A DNA stretch of 64,000 nt from Nocardiopsis suaedae (GCF_027706745.1 NZ_JAQFWP010000017.1:1-64000), one strand, 5' to 3'. Counted from the stretch's first letter, positions 18,162 to 26,796 are shown. The notes: generated by a model from the sequence alone, not told the origin. Numbers and translations are program-made.

Positions 18162-18410
18162 CTACAGGTCCCGCCGACGAACGTCCCTGATGAAGGAGGC
18201 CCACTCAGAGGCCGGGAACGAGAGGTGCCCGAGCCCGCGGTTCTGCGTGTCACGGACGGCGATGCCGTGGGCGGAGGTCGCGGCGACCTCGACGCAGTTG
18301 CCGCCGGTCTGGTTGCTGTATCTGGATTTGTGCCAGGGGCCTGCAACCTCGACGCAGTTGCCACCCGTAGTGTTGCTGTAGCTGGACTTACGCCAGTACA
18401 TGTGAGTCAC
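18162..18410 (-). CDS. DUF397 protein with an internal duplication
   Basis: 82 residues from GTG 18410, whose GTGA overlaps the TGA of the upstream XRE gene by four bases, indicating coupled translation. The DUF397 core (WRKSSYSN...GGNCVEVA) occurs twice in succession: YWRKSSYSNTTGGNCVEVA and then WHKSRYSNQTGGNCVEVA, followed by the normal ending AVRDTQN...LSFPASEWASFI. Most DUF397 proteins have the first part once. DUF397 proteins pair with XRE/DUF5753 regulators in actinomycetes (as in the whiJ-type loci of Streptomyces) and are thought to modulate them; the exact mechanism is not settled. Confidence 0.85.
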   Translation of the reverse strand: MTHMYWRKSSYSNTTGGNCVEVAGPWHKSRYSNQTGGNCVEVAATSAHGIAVRDTQNRGLGHLSFPASEWASFIRDVRRRDL

Positions 18411-19219
18411 CGAAGTTCTCCCAATGCGGTGGAGATGAGCGAGCATGAAGTCGTCACAGGGAACGCTGCGCCCCTCAGCTCCTCAAACACTCGTGTGTAG
18501 TCGCTGACGTCTTGTGCCGCTTCGACGAGTGTGCCTGCGATCCTGGTCTCCGTGTAGGCGACTCGGCCTCTTTCGGGAGTGGTGAAGAGGCTGAACGTTC
18601 CGTCGAGCCCAGGGTGATGACTGCAGTCGAGGGGGACGACCTGGACGGTGACATGCGAGGTCGCGACCATCTCCAGTAGGTGTTCAAGCTGTCTGGACAT
18701 GATCTCACGACCGCCGATCGGACGACGCAGCACAGCCTCATCCAGTACTGCGGTCATGAGCGGGGGCCGGGATGCCGAATGGACCTTCTGTCGTTCCAGG
18801 CGAGCCTGTACCTGCTCGTCGATCTCTTCGTATGTATTCGAGGGCTGCCCAATCTGAATGATTGCGCGTGCGTACTCCTCCGTCTGCAATAGACCTGGAA
18901 TCAGGAGGGGAGAGTATTCGCGGATCTCCGTCGCCTCTTGTTCGAGTACAGCCACTCCCTGGAACCACTCTGGGAGTCCGCTGTATGTGTTCAGACCCTC
19001 CCACATCCGAGTGAGAGTGCCGTCTGTTGAGAGTGCTTGGTCTAGCTGGGCGAGATGCTCCGGTTTGGTGCCTCGCACGCCGCGTTCGAGGCCGCTGATC
19101 GTTCCGTAGGACATCATGACCCGCTTGCCGAGCTGTGTTTGCGTCATCCCAGCTTGGAGCCGTAAGCGGCGCAGCTCACGCCCGATCTTCACCCACTGGG
19201 GACGACTCCTGTCGGTCAT
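18407..19219 (-). CDS. XRE family regulator with DUF5753 domain (WhiJ-like)
   Basis: 270 residues from ATG 19219. The N-terminal helix-turn-helix is LRLQAGMTQTQLGKRVMMSYGTISGLERGVRG (about residues 20-50). The DUF5753 domain follows, with typical EQEATEIREYSPLLIPGLLQTEEYARAII and a C-terminal HPGLDGTFSLFTTPE. Such regulators are widespread in sporulating actinomycetes and act on development or antibiotic production together with DUF397 partners. The region is noticeably less GC-rich than its neighbours, consistent with horizontal movement. It is divergent from a small hypothetical gene starting at 19405. Confidence 0.92.
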   Translation of the reverse strand: MTDRSRPQWVKIGRELRRLRLQAGMTQTQLGKRVMMSYGTISGLERGVRGTKPEHLAQLDQALSTDGTLTRMWEGLNTYSGLPEWFQGVAVLEQEATEIREYSPLLIPGLLQTEEYARAIIQIGQPSNTYEEIDEQVQARLERQKVHSASRPPLMTAVLDEAVLRRPIGGREIMSRQLEHLLEMVATSHVTVQVVPLDCSHHPGLDGTFSLFTTPERGRVAYTETRIAGTLVEAAQDVSDYTRVFEELRGAAFPVTTSCSLISTALGELR

Positions 19220-19404
19220 GTCAACCAGATTGAGCTACCACTGAACCAGCGTCAACCGGAATGAATAAGAATTCCCAGTTCAGTTGACTGGCTGGCGGAA
19301 GAGAGGGGGTGTCAAGCAGGATCAATACTCAAGCGGCCCCGGTCGGCGGTGGTGCGCCGGACCGGGGCCTGAGCCCACGACCTGGAATGTCAGGTGAGGA
19401 CCTA

Positions 19405-19674
19405 ATGAGTCACCCTATCCACCCGCCCGACGCCTACAACCTCTTTCTCCTCCTCGCGTGCGACCTGCGGGAGACCTGGAACATCCGGTGGGCGGGGGAC
19501 GACCACCTCCACCCCGACCTCTACATCGCCGAGCGCCGCACCGAACTCCCGGAGCACGCCCGCGCGGTCGGCGCCACCGGCCGCGTCGCCGCCCGCGACA
19601 TCGACGAGTTCGCCCGGCGGCTCCGCGACCAGGAGGCCATCGACTGGAGCATCGGTCTGCACCCGCACCGCTGA
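19405..19674 (+). CDS. Small hypothetical protein beside the XRE gene
   Basis: 89 residues from ATG 19405, with GAGGA four bases upstream; ATG 19387 (MSGEDLMSH) is an alternative. The sequence MSHPIHPPDAYNLFLLLACDLRETWNIRWAGDD...ARDIDEFARRLRDQEAIDWSIG has no recognised domain, signal or membrane segment. It is acidic and Trp/Arg-containing. Its location, divergent from the XRE/DUF397 pair, suggests it belongs to that regulatory locus as a third member or target. No function is assigned. Confidence 0.6.
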   Translation: MSHPIHPPDAYNLFLLLACDLRETWNIRWAGDDHLHPDLYIAERRTELPEHARAVGATGRVAARDIDEFARRLRDQEAIDWSIGLHPHR

Positions 19675-19853
19675 CGCGGTCGACCACCACGGAATGACCG
19701 CAGCATGACCGCCGTGGCCCGATTCCCCTGGGGAGCCGCGGACGCCCGACCGGTCCTACGGACCCGCCGTCGGACACCCGCGGGGTGAATCGGGCCACGG
19801 CCCGCCGTCTTCTACGCTGGGCCTGTGAGCATCCCGACCCGAGTCACCGCGCC

Positions 19854-21206
19854 ATGAGCAGCAGCAAGCAGAGCGTCCACGAGCGCTACACCGCGATCAT
19901 CGCCGAGATCATGGGCAGGCGCGTCGAGACCGACATCGACCCCACCACCGAGCGCGTGCGGGAGGTCCTCGACCTCATCGGCGACCCGCAGCGCAGCTAC
20001 CGGGTCATCCACCTGACCGGGACCAACGGCAAGACGTCCACGGCCCGGATGATCGACGCGCTCCTGCGCGAGCGCCACCTGCGCGTGGGCCGCTACACCA
20101 GCCCGCACCTGCGCACCGCCCGCGAGCGGATCGTGCTGGACGGGGAGTCCGTCTCCGAGGAGGCGTTCATCGCCGCCTACGAGGACGTCATCCCCTACAT
20201 CCGCATGATCGACGAGCGCTCCGACGTCCCGCTCTCCTTCTTCGAGGTCATCACCGTGATGGCCTTCGCCGTCTTCGCCGACGCCCCGGTGGACGTCGCC
20301 GTGGTCGAGGTCGGCCTCGGCGGCACTTGGGACGCGACCAACGTCGCCGACGGCGACGTCGCCGTCGTCACCCCGATCGGCATCGACCACACCGACTTCC
20401 TCCCCGACACCGTTGAGGGCATCGCCGAGGAGAAGTCGGGCATCATCAAGCCGGGCGCGATCGCCGTCCTCGCCCAGCAGCAGCTCCCCGCCGCCGAGGT
20501 GCTCATGCGCCGCGCGGCCGAGGTGGGCGCCACCGTGGCCCGGGAGGGCCTGGAGTTCGGCGTCACCCACCGCGAGGTGGCCATGGGCGGGCAGTTGGTC
20601 ACCGTCAAGGGCCTGCGCGGCGGCTACGAGAACGTCTTCCTCCCGCTGTACGGCGAGCACCAGGCCAGCAACGCCGCCGTCGCCATCGCCGCCGTGGAGG
20701 CCTTCGCCGCCCCGGCCGAGGGCGACGACGAGCTGGACCCCGAACTGATCGGGCAGGCGCTCGGGGGAGTGGAGTCCCCGGGGCGCATGGAGGTCGTGCG
20801 GCGTGGGCCCACCGTCATCGTCGACGCCGCGCACAACCCGGCCGGGATCGCGGCGACGGTCGCCGCCGTGGAGGAGTCGTTCGACTTCACCCGCCTGGTC
20901 GGCGTGCTGGCGGTGATGGAGGACAAGGACGTCGAGGGCATCCTCGAACCCCTGGAGCCGCTGCTCACCGAGGTCGTGGTGACCCGCAACTCCTCGCCGC
21001 GCTCGCTGACCGCCGAGGACCTGGGCGACATCGCCGAGGGGATCTTCGGCAGCGAGCGGGTGCACGTGGCGCCGCGTCTGGACGACGCGATCGACCAGGC
21101 GGTGGCCCTGGCCGAGGACACCGGCGAGTTCTCCGGGACGGGTGTGCTGATCACCGGTTCGGTGGTGACGGCGGGCGACGCCGGCCACCTGCTGAAGGGG
21201 GACTGA
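19854..21206 (+). CDS. folC: Bifunctional folylpolyglutamate/dihydrofolate synthase
   Basis: 450 residues from ATG 19854. It contains the Mur-ligase-type P-loop HLTGTNGKTSTARMI (about 58-72), the GRYTSPHL substrate motif, EVGLGGTWDATN and the C-terminal domain motif VDAAHNPAG. It adds glutamate to folates, retaining them in the cell and completing dihydrofolate synthesis. It is translationally coupled to the DUF4233 gene (stop and start share one base, TGATG). The following ndk is separated from it here by about 10 kb of accessory genes, although in many actinomycetes it is close. Confidence 0.95.
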   Translation: MSSSKQSVHERYTAIIAEIMGRRVETDIDPTTERVREVLDLIGDPQRSYRVIHLTGTNGKTSTARMIDALLRERHLRVGRYTSPHLRTARERIVLDGESVSEEAFIAAYEDVIPYIRMIDERSDVPLSFFEVITVMAFAVFADAPVDVAVVEVGLGGTWDATNVADGDVAVVTPIGIDHTDFLPDTVEGIAEEKSGIIKPGAIAVLAQQQLPAAEVLMRRAAEVGATVAREGLEFGVTHREVAMGGQLVTVKGLRGGYENVFLPLYGEHQASNAAVAIAAVEAFAAPAEGDDELDPELIGQALGGVESPGRMEVVRRGPTVIVDAAHNPAGIAATVAAVEESFDFTRLVGVLAVMEDKDVEGILEPLEPLLTEVVVTRNSSPRSLTAEDLGDIAEGIFGSERVHVAPRLDDAIDQAVALAEDTGEFSGTGVLITGSVVTAGDAGHLLKGD

Positions 21207-21595
21207 TGCGGACCATCTGCGCGGTGGTGCTCGCCTTCGAGGTGATCGTGATCGGGCTGGCCGTTCCGGTCGCGATCCAGCTCAGCGGATTCTCCCCGGC
21301 GGTCGCCGGTGCCGTGTGGGGCGGCCAGGCCCTGGCGGCGCTGGTGCTGGCGGCGCTGCAGCGCAAGCACGCATGGGCGCACTGGGCGGGGTGGGTCCTG
21401 CAGGCGACCCTGCTGGCGAGCGGGTTCCTGGTGCCGGGGCTGTGGGTGCTGGGCATCATCTTCGCGGGCCTGTGGGTGGCCGGGGTGATGCTGGGCCGCA
21501 AGACCGACGCCATGAAGGCCGAGGTCGACGCCCAGGCCGCGGCCGCGCGGGCCGACGGGACCACCGGAGCGGCAGGGGCCGCAGAGGCGAGCTGA
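21206..21595 (+). CDS. DUF4233 membrane protein
   Basis: 129 residues with four hydrophobic segments (about 5-25, 33-50, 58-80, 82-100) and a short charged tail. DUF4233 proteins are found in actinobacteria almost always immediately after folC, as here with a one-base overlap. The function is not known; the coupling suggests a role related to folate or to nucleotide metabolism next door. Confidence 0.88.
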   Translation: MRTICAVVLAFEVIVIGLAVPVAIQLSGFSPAVAGAVWGGQALAALVLAALQRKHAWAHWAGWVLQATLLASGFLVPGLWVLGIIFAGLWVAGVMLGRKTDAMKAEVDAQAAAARADGTTGAAGAAEAS

Positions 21596-21626
21596 GCCCC
21601 GCCGAGTGACCCGATGGAGATGCGGT

Positions 21627-21662
21627 CTCGGGGGCGGCGCCGATCACGGTGCCGCCCCCGAG
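21627..21662 (+). terminator. Terminator of folC-DUF4233
   Basis: A perfect 12-bp stem CTCGGGGGCGGC / GCCGCCCCCGAG with a 12-base loop, 31 bp after the DUF4233 stop codon. Confidence 0.7.
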
Positions 21663-21789
21663 GTGTCCGTGCCACCGGTGCTGGTCGTCGCGGCCGCCGT
21701 ACTCGCGGTGTCCTGCGTGATGTGCCTGGTGGGCGGCCTGAAGACCCGCCGCCCGAAGACCCCCGCGGGTCGGCCGGGATGATCTGGGT

Positions 21790-22350
21790 CTAACGACGGA
21801 AGTGGTCCCTGGCCTGGGGGGTGAGGAGCAGGCCGAACACCGCACCGCTGAGGGCGGCCAGGGGCAGGGGGGCCACGGCGGGGACGATTGCGCGGTCGAT
21901 GGCCGCCGACACCGAAGCGAAGAGGGAGAGTCCGCACACGATCCCTTCGAGAACGAGTGTGCCGACCCGCACTCCGTTGGTGCGACGACCGAAGCGGGCG
22001 GCGAGGATGAGGGACGGCACCATGACGCCGAAGGCGACCGTCCCGATCGCCAAGGCGGCGATGCCCACCACGAGGATCAGGATCGCGACCCCGATAGCGG
22101 CGAGGGCATCGTAGAAGTCCGCCGGTGGCGCGCTCCCTCCGAGAGGGGAGTCCATGTAGAAGATGAGCACTAGGGCCAGCCCCGCCAGGCCCAGAAGAAC
22201 CGCGACGGCACTGACCGCTCCTTGGCCCCACAACAGGATGCGCGCGATGAGAACCGGATTGGGTGTCGGGGCGCCCGCCTCCTGGTCGGGCGGGCCGTTC
22301 GTCGGCGACAGCGCCCAGGCCGGCTGCCCCTGTGGCCGTGGATATCCCAC
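21790..22350 (-). CDS. Hypothetical multi-pass membrane protein
   Basis: 186 residues from GTG 22350, which has GGAGG five bases upstream; the longer frame to 22566 would run through the CRISPR remnant and is not credible. The N-terminal 45 residues are Pro/Gly-rich (GYPRPQGQPAWALSP...), followed by four transmembrane segments (about 48-72, 88-118, 130-152 and 160-178). It resembles the DUF4190/DUF4870-like small actinobacterial membrane proteins only in architecture; no family is assigned. The gene faces the folC operon, convergent with it. Confidence 0.6.
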   Translation of the reverse strand: MGYPRPQGQPAWALSPTNGPPDQEAGAPTPNPVLIARILLWGQGAVSAVAVLLGLAGLALVLIFYMDSPLGGSAPPADFYDALAAIGVAILILVVGIAALAIGTVAFGVMVPSLILAARFGRRTNGVRVGTLVLEGIVCGLSLFASVSAAIDRAIVPAVAPLPLAALSGAVFGLLLTPQARDHFRR

Positions 22351-22492
22351 GTGCGCCTCCTCGCCCTCCGGGGTCGAAGTCGACCCACCGTACAGCCCGA
22401 GCAGGAGTGTGCGTTCTACGATGGGCGCTTCTGGGGAGGGGACGTTGTTCAAAACAAGAGGTTGTTCGGTGAATCGCCCCAGGTCAGCGAGG

Positions 22493-22581
22493 CTGTTCCC
22501 CGCACGTGCGGGGATGGACCCTGCATGCGCAGCCTTTCCGGGACCTTGGACGTCTGTTCCCCGCACGCGCGGAGACCGGTC
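22493..22581 (+). CRISPR. Minimal CRISPR remnant: two repeats, one spacer
   Basis: Repeat 1 (22493-22520) is a 28-base type I-E repeat: CTGTTCCCCGCACGTGCGG followed by GGATGGACC. A 33-base spacer (22521-22553) follows. Repeat 2 (22554-22581) keeps the first 19 bases but is degenerate in the last third (GAGACCGGTC), as expected for a trailer end. The 17 bases CGCCCCAGGTCAGCGAG just before repeat 1 are nearly identical to those before the main array (45531-45547), so the leader is also preserved. No cas genes are visible. Confidence 0.8.
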
Positions 22582-22601
22582 CCTGGCCCCGGCTCCCGAG
22601 G

Positions 22602-22636
22602 GGGCGGTGTCGGCGCCTATCGCGCCGACACCGCCC
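22602..22636. terminator. Hairpin between CRISPR remnant and secreted-protein gene
   Basis: A perfect 15-bp stem GGGCGGTGTCGGCGC / GCGCCGACACCGCCC with a CTATC loop. It can end the remnant's transcript on the plus strand and that of the convergent secreted-protein gene. Confidence 0.68.
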
Positions 22637-22721
22637 TCCCTCTCCGGGCTGACCGCCTGAGGGGAAGAGGTGAGCGGTCAGCCGTGTCCTGGGCGCCCCT
22701 GTCGCATCGGCGCCTCGGTCG

Positions 22722-23108
22722 TCAGCAGGTCTCGATGCCCGCGGTGGTGATGAGGTGGCCGCCGTACAGGTAGTAGTAGCCACCGTGCAGGGCCGAGTAC
22801 GGGGTCTTCACCCACGTGTTGCCGTGGCTGTTCGTCAGCTTGCAGTCGATGGTGATCTTGTCGCCCGCGAACAGGGTCGGCCCGACCACGTTGCCACGGC
22901 CGTAAGGGATGTCCCGGTAGCGGGTCCTGGCGGTCTCCACCGTGCGGATGTAGTCGGCGCTGGCCGACGCCACGCTGAAGGCCGGAGCGGACTCCCCGGT
23001 GTCCGCGGGGAGGGCCGCGGAGATCCCGGAGAGCGCCATGGCGAAGGCGCCGACGACGGCGGCGCGCTTGCCGAGGGGTGCGAGGCGGGGGGTGAGCGAG
23101 GATTTCAT
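22722..23108 (-). CDS. Small secreted protein, probable SH3-like domain
   Basis: 128 residues from ATG 23108, with GAAGGA five bases upstream. A signal peptide (MKSSLTPRLAPLGKRAAVVG, then a hydrophobic core, cleavage near ALPA-DTG) is followed by about 90 mature residues. The segment VVGPTLFAGDKITIDCKLTNSHGNTWVKTPY...GGYYYLYGGHLIT resembles bacterial SH3-type wall-binding modules of actinomycetes, where 'G..v.v.C' precedes 'G..W...GGyV...yl'. Two cysteines, one in DCKL and one as the last residue, could form a disulfide. The role in wall binding is inferred. Confidence 0.7.
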   Translation of the reverse strand: MKSSLTPRLAPLGKRAAVVGAFAMALSGISAALPADTGESAPAFSVASASADYIRTVETARTRYRDIPYGRGNVVGPTLFAGDKITIDCKLTNSHGNTWVKTPYSALHGGYYYLYGGHLITTAGIETC

Positions 23109-23430
23109 GGCGTCCTTCGTTGAATGAGGACCAGCGGGGGGGGAGGCCGTGTACCTCGGCCCAGGAGCGAGGGGCGAACGTTGCGACGCCCGGACGGAGG
23201 GCGGTCGCGAACGTCGGCACACGTGCCGGAACGTGAGGCGAACCGGCCGACGAGCACCGATTCGGCTCCTCACGGGACGGCATGCTCGCAGTACGCCGAT
23301 CCGCCGCGCAAAGAACTTCGACAGAGCTCTAATTCCCCAGCTCGGACCCCCGTGGGTGCTGTCGGGACACGGACGGGCCAGGACCCCGCGACGCTGGTCG
23401 TCCCGGCCCGTCCCTCGGTGACCGTCTCCG
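23109..23430. other. Intergenic region upstream of the secreted-protein gene
   Basis: 322 bp between two minus-strand genes. It includes a relatively AT-rich stretch near 23305-23335 that may hold the promoter. No terminator hairpin, RNA gene or credible short frame is seen. Confidence 0.4.
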
Positions 23431-24999
23431 TCAGGCCTGCGTGACGCTCCTCGCGCCAGCCGGGGCCGCCGCCTCCGGTGCGGGCCCGAACCATTCCTCC
23501 AGTGACCTGCGCAGTCCGGGCACCGAGGTCTCTGCGGGCTCATCGACCCCCGCCGCCCAGGCGATGTGGCAGTCCGGGCGGATCAAGAGCGCGTCGGCGG
23601 GACGGTCGTCCGTCGTTCCCCCGCACACCTCCACGCGGTCCTTCCACCCCTCGGCGGCCTCGCGCAGTTCCGGGCGGTCGGACAGGACCAGCAACAGTGG
23701 CCGCCCCTCCCGCATGAGTTCGGCGACGTCAGTCGTCCCCACCTCCGTGTCCACGGCCAGGTCCTCCACGAACGTCCCGGTCAGCGGGTGGGCTCCCGGT
23801 GCCGGTTCCGGATGGCGGACATCGGCCCCCGCCAGCAGGCCCGCCATCCGGCGCTTCGCCGGCTCATCGGCCACCAGCTCCTGGAACAGCTCCCGCAACG
23901 CGTCCGCCGCCGGGTCGAGCCCTCGCCGGAGCGCCACCTGGGCCCGCGTGTGCAGCAAGGTCCGCTCGGCGGCCGCGCGGCGCTCCCCTCCGTAGGTGTC
24001 CAGAAGCCCCTCCGGAGCCCACCCCTGGACGGCCGCGGCCAGCTTCCACCCCAGGTTCACCGCGTCCAGCATCCCGGCGTTCAGCGCGATCCCCGTCGCC
24101 GGGAACAGGTGCGCCGCGTCCCCGGCCAGCAGGATCCGCCCATCCCGGTAGCTCTCGGCCTGCCGCGCCTGGAAGGTGAACCGCGACAGCCGCCGCGCCT
24201 CGCCCATCGGCAGGTCGACTCCGAGCACCTTCTCGACGCTCGTCCGGAACTCCTCCGCGGTCATCGGCGCCTCGTCGTCCCCGTCGAACCGCTCGAACTC
24301 GGTCGTGAAGACCGACATCCCGTCCGGGGAGGCCGCGAGGGCGAATACGCCGCCTTCTGTGCGGGTGAACCCGCCTTCGACCCTGCCGTGCCCGGGCACG
24401 TCGACGCCTCCGTCGTCCCGCACCGTCACCGACTCGGGCACCCCGACCTGCGCCAGCCGGTTCACCTCCGGGTACGTGGTCCCCGGGAACCCGATCCCCG
24501 CCGACTCCCGGACCCTGCTGCGCGGCCCGTCGCACCCCACCAGGTAGCGGGCGGTCGCCCGATACGCGCCCCCGGGGCCGCGGACGCGGACGGCCACGCC
24601 GTCCGCGTCCTGCTCCAGGCCGAGCACCTCGTGCCCCCGGCGCACCTGCCCACCCAGCCCGGTGGCGTGCTCCTCCAGCAGCTCCTCCAGGTGCGGCTGC
24701 GGGAGCGCCATCGCCCGCATCGGGGAGTCCTCCAGCCCGGTCAGGTCCACGTGGACCCCGCCGAAGGGGAAGCGCGGCGCCGGGTGGGCGTCCCCGCACG
24801 CCGCCGAGAACCGGGCGAACAGCCCCCGGTGGTGCAGCAGGTCGAGGATCCGGCCGCCGAGCCCGCTCGCCTTGGCGGCCTCCGGGCGCCGCGCCCGCCG
24901 CTCCAGGACCAGTGGGCGCACCCCCGCCAGGCGCAGCTCGCACGCCAGCATCAAGCCGGTCGGGCCCGCCCCCACGATGATCACGTCTGAATCCGTCAC
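23431..24999 (-). CDS. FAD-dependent aromatic hydroxylase (PheA/TfdB family)
   Basis: 522 residues from GTG 24999. The N terminus has the dinucleotide-binding GAGPTG motif (VIIVGAGPTGLMLACELRLAG), CDGPRSRVRE (the DG motif, about residue 155) and the second FAD-binding GD motif LLAGDAAHLFPATGIALNAGMLDAVNLGWKL (about residue 293). The C-terminal 150 residues form a thioredoxin-like domain as in RdmE/RebC/phenol hydroxylase-type proteins. These enzymes hydroxylate aromatic rings in polyketide tailoring, rifampicin inactivation or aromatic catabolism. No polyketide genes are nearby, so detoxification or catabolism is more likely than biosynthesis. It follows a 52-residue ORF and a MocR-type regulator on the same strand. 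Confidence 0.85.
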   Translation of the reverse strand: MTDSDVIIVGAGPTGLMLACELRLAGVRPLVLERRARRPEAAKASGLGGRILDLLHHRGLFARFSAACGDAHPAPRFPFGGVHVDLTGLEDSPMRAMALPQPHLEELLEEHATGLGGQVRRGHEVLGLEQDADGVAVRVRGPGGAYRATARYLVGCDGPRSRVRESAGIGFPGTTYPEVNRLAQVGVPESVTVRDDGGVDVPGHGRVEGGFTRTEGGVFALAASPDGMSVFTTEFERFDGDDEAPMTAEEFRTSVEKVLGVDLPMGEARRLSRFTFQARQAESYRDGRILLAGDAAHLFPATGIALNAGMLDAVNLGWKLAAAVQGWAPEGLLDTYGGERRAAAERTLLHTRAQVALRRGLDPAADALRELFQELVADEPAKRRMAGLLAGADVRHPEPAPGAHPLTGTFVEDLAVDTEVGTTDVAELMREGRPLLLVLSDRPELREAAEGWKDRVEVCGGTTDDRPADALLIRPDCHIAWAAGVDEPAETSVPGLRRSLEEWFGPAPEAAAPAGARSVTQA

Positions 25000-25156
25000 C
25001 GGCCCCGCCCCTCGTCGTTCGTCACCGTCGGGATCGGATTCCGTTCCGCCGACCCCGGCCACGGCCGATGATTCTGCGCCATGACTGGGGTCTTGCCGCA
25101 AGTCCCCCGGTGCGCTATACGTTGAGAGTGGCGGGGAGGAATTTTCCCCGCCTTCG

Positions 25157-25315
25157 TCATTCCCGGGCCTCGTCGACGAGCCGGGACAGGTCGCGGCCAC
25201 CTCCATAGCCGAAGGACGCGGACGAGCCCTCGAAGTCCATCTCCACCCCGTCAAGGGTGTCGATGGCCTCTCTCGCCCTCCTGTACTCCGCCGACGATTC
25301 GCGCTCGTTCTCCAT
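25157..25315 (-). CDS. Short acidic protein (52 residues) downstream of the MocR gene
   Basis: From ATG 25315, nine bases after the regulator's stop, with GAGGGG five bases upstream. The product starts MENERESSAEYRRAREAI and ends GGRDLSRLVDEARE; it is charged, rich in Glu/Arg/Asp, with a glycine-serine stretch in the middle, and likely helical at both ends. Third-position GC is high, as in real genes here. The spacing and ribosome site argue for translation with the regulator. No family is recognised. Confidence 0.55.
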   Translation of the reverse strand: MENERESSAEYRRAREAIDTLDGVEMDFEGSSASFGYGGGRDLSRLVDEARE

Positions 25316-25324
25316 CTCCACCCC

Positions 25325-26788
25325 TCACACCACGACCGCACCCAGGGACACCGACCTCGGGGTCCCCTTCGGCGCCGTGTAGGCGTTCCACGCCTCGGCC
25401 AGCCTCCGCACGCCCTCCGCCAGGCGGTCCGGGTCGGGGGAGAACGGCAGCCGCAGCCGGTCGCGGCTCCCTCCCGTCGCGTCGATGGCCGGGCCCGGCA
25501 GCACCGCCACCCCGTGCCTGATCGCCACCTGCGCGAACGACGCCGCGTCCCCGCGCGGCAGGCGCACCCACACCGTCTGGCCCCCCGCCACCGGCGGGCA
25601 CTCCCACTCCGGCAGCAGCCGCTCCAGCTCCGCCCGCAGCAGGTCGTGCCCCTCCCGCAGCTCCCGGACGCGGCGCCCGCGCACCTGCTCGTAGTCCTCC
25701 AGCAGCTCCGCCGCGACGAGCTGGGAACCCACCTCCCCGCCCAGGTCCCGCATCGACTTCAGCCGCACCAGCCGCGCCACCAGCTCCTCGCGGGCGCGCA
25801 GCCACCCGACGCGCAGCCCTCCCCAGGCCACCTTGCTGAGCGACCCCACCGTGACCGCCTCCCCGTAGGCGGCCAGCGGCGGCGGGGCCGGTGAACCGTC
25901 CAGCGACAGGTCGGCGGCGACCGCGTCGTCCACCAGCACCACCCCGTGCTGCGCCGCCGCCCGCACCAGCCGCCGCGCCGCCAGCGGCGGCAGCACCGAC
26001 CCGGTCGGGTTGTGGTGGTTGGGCACCGTGTAGGCCAGCACCGGGCGGCGCTCGGCCATCAGCCGCACCGCCCGCGCCACGTCCAGCCCGTCCGGGCCGG
26101 TGGCCACCGGCATCAGCGCGGCCCCCGACGCCCGCAGCACGTCCAGCGCCCCCGCGTACGTCGGCGCCTCCGCCAGCACCCCGTCACCCGGCGCCACCAG
26201 GTGTTCCACCAGCAGCGACAGCGCCTGCTGCGCCCCGGTGGTGACGAGCACCTGCCCCGGCGCGGTCGGCACCCCCTGCGCCGTGTACTTGGCGGCCACC
26301 GCCTCCCGGAGCCGCGCCAGCCCCGCCGGGTGGTAGCCCAGGTCGACCGCGGAGGGCAGGGACAGCCCGCCGTAGGCGCGGACGACCTCCGGAGGCGGCT
26401 CCTCCGGGGCGGCGCAGCTCAGCACCACCGTCCCGTCCTGCGGCTCGATCAGCTGCAGGAACATCGGGTTGACCGGCCCTTCCTCCGCCGCCGGGGGCAG
26501 CGGCACCGCCTCGGCCACCCGGGTGCCGCTGCCCTGGCGCCGCTCGATCCGCCCCTCGCCGCGCAGCTCCTCGTAGGCCGCGACCACCGTGGTGCGCCCC
26601 ACCGCCAGCGCCGAGGCCAGTACCCGGTCGGGCGGCAGGACCGCCCCGGCGCGCAGCGTCCCCTCCTCGATCAGCCGCCGCAGCCGCCCGGCCAGCAGCA
26701 GGTACAGCGGCCCCCGCCCCGCCGACCAGCGCCCCAGCAGCGACGCCAGGGTCCGCGTGTCCACCTTGTCCGTTCCCATGCGGACCAT
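25325..26788 (-). CDS. MocR/PdxR-type regulator (GntR HTH fused to aminotransferase)
   Basis: 487 residues from ATG 26788, with AAGG four bases upstream; ATG 26779 is an alternative three codons in. The N-terminal winged helix is GPLYLLLAGRLRRLIEEGTLRAGAVLPPDRVLASALAVGRTTVVAAYEEL (about 28-77). The rest is a class I aminotransferase-like domain with NHHNPTG and SLSKVAWGGLRVGW, where the Lys near residue 319 would hold PLP. MocR proteins use PLP or an adduct as a sensor, usually controlling vitamin B6 or amino-acid genes. It is divergent, 52 bp away, from a PLP-dependent trans-sulfuration enzyme with an inverted repeat in between, so that gene is the likely target. Confidence 0.9.
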   Translation of the reverse strand: MVRMGTDKVDTRTLASLLGRWSAGRGPLYLLLAGRLRRLIEEGTLRAGAVLPPDRVLASALAVGRTTVVAAYEELRGEGRIERRQGSGTRVAEAVPLPPAAEEGPVNPMFLQLIEPQDGTVVLSCAAPEEPPPEVVRAYGGLSLPSAVDLGYHPAGLARLREAVAAKYTAQGVPTAPGQVLVTTGAQQALSLLVEHLVAPGDGVLAEAPTYAGALDVLRASGAALMPVATGPDGLDVARAVRLMAERRPVLAYTVPNHHNPTGSVLPPLAARRLVRAAAQHGVVLVDDAVAADLSLDGSPAPPPLAAYGEAVTVGSLSKVAWGGLRVGWLRAREELVARLVRLKSMRDLGGEVGSQLVAAELLEDYEQVRGRRVRELREGHDLLRAELERLLPEWECPPVAGGQTVWVRLPRGDAASFAQVAIRHGVAVLPGPAIDATGGSRDRLRLPFSPDPDRLAEGVRRLAEAWNAYTAPKGTPRSVSLGAVVV

Positions 26789-26796
26789 TCTGCCTT

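Noticed and set aside
21663-21782. A 39-codon frame (start GTG 21663) with one hydrophobic segment and a basic tail
   Set aside because: Its start lies directly at the end of the folC-DUF4233 terminator stem and has no ribosome site, so translation is unlikely.
22351-22566. Extension of the membrane protein at 21790 to a start at 22566
   Set aside because: It would translate the CRISPR remnant (RAGNS-type peptide). GTG 22350 with GGAGG is a better start.
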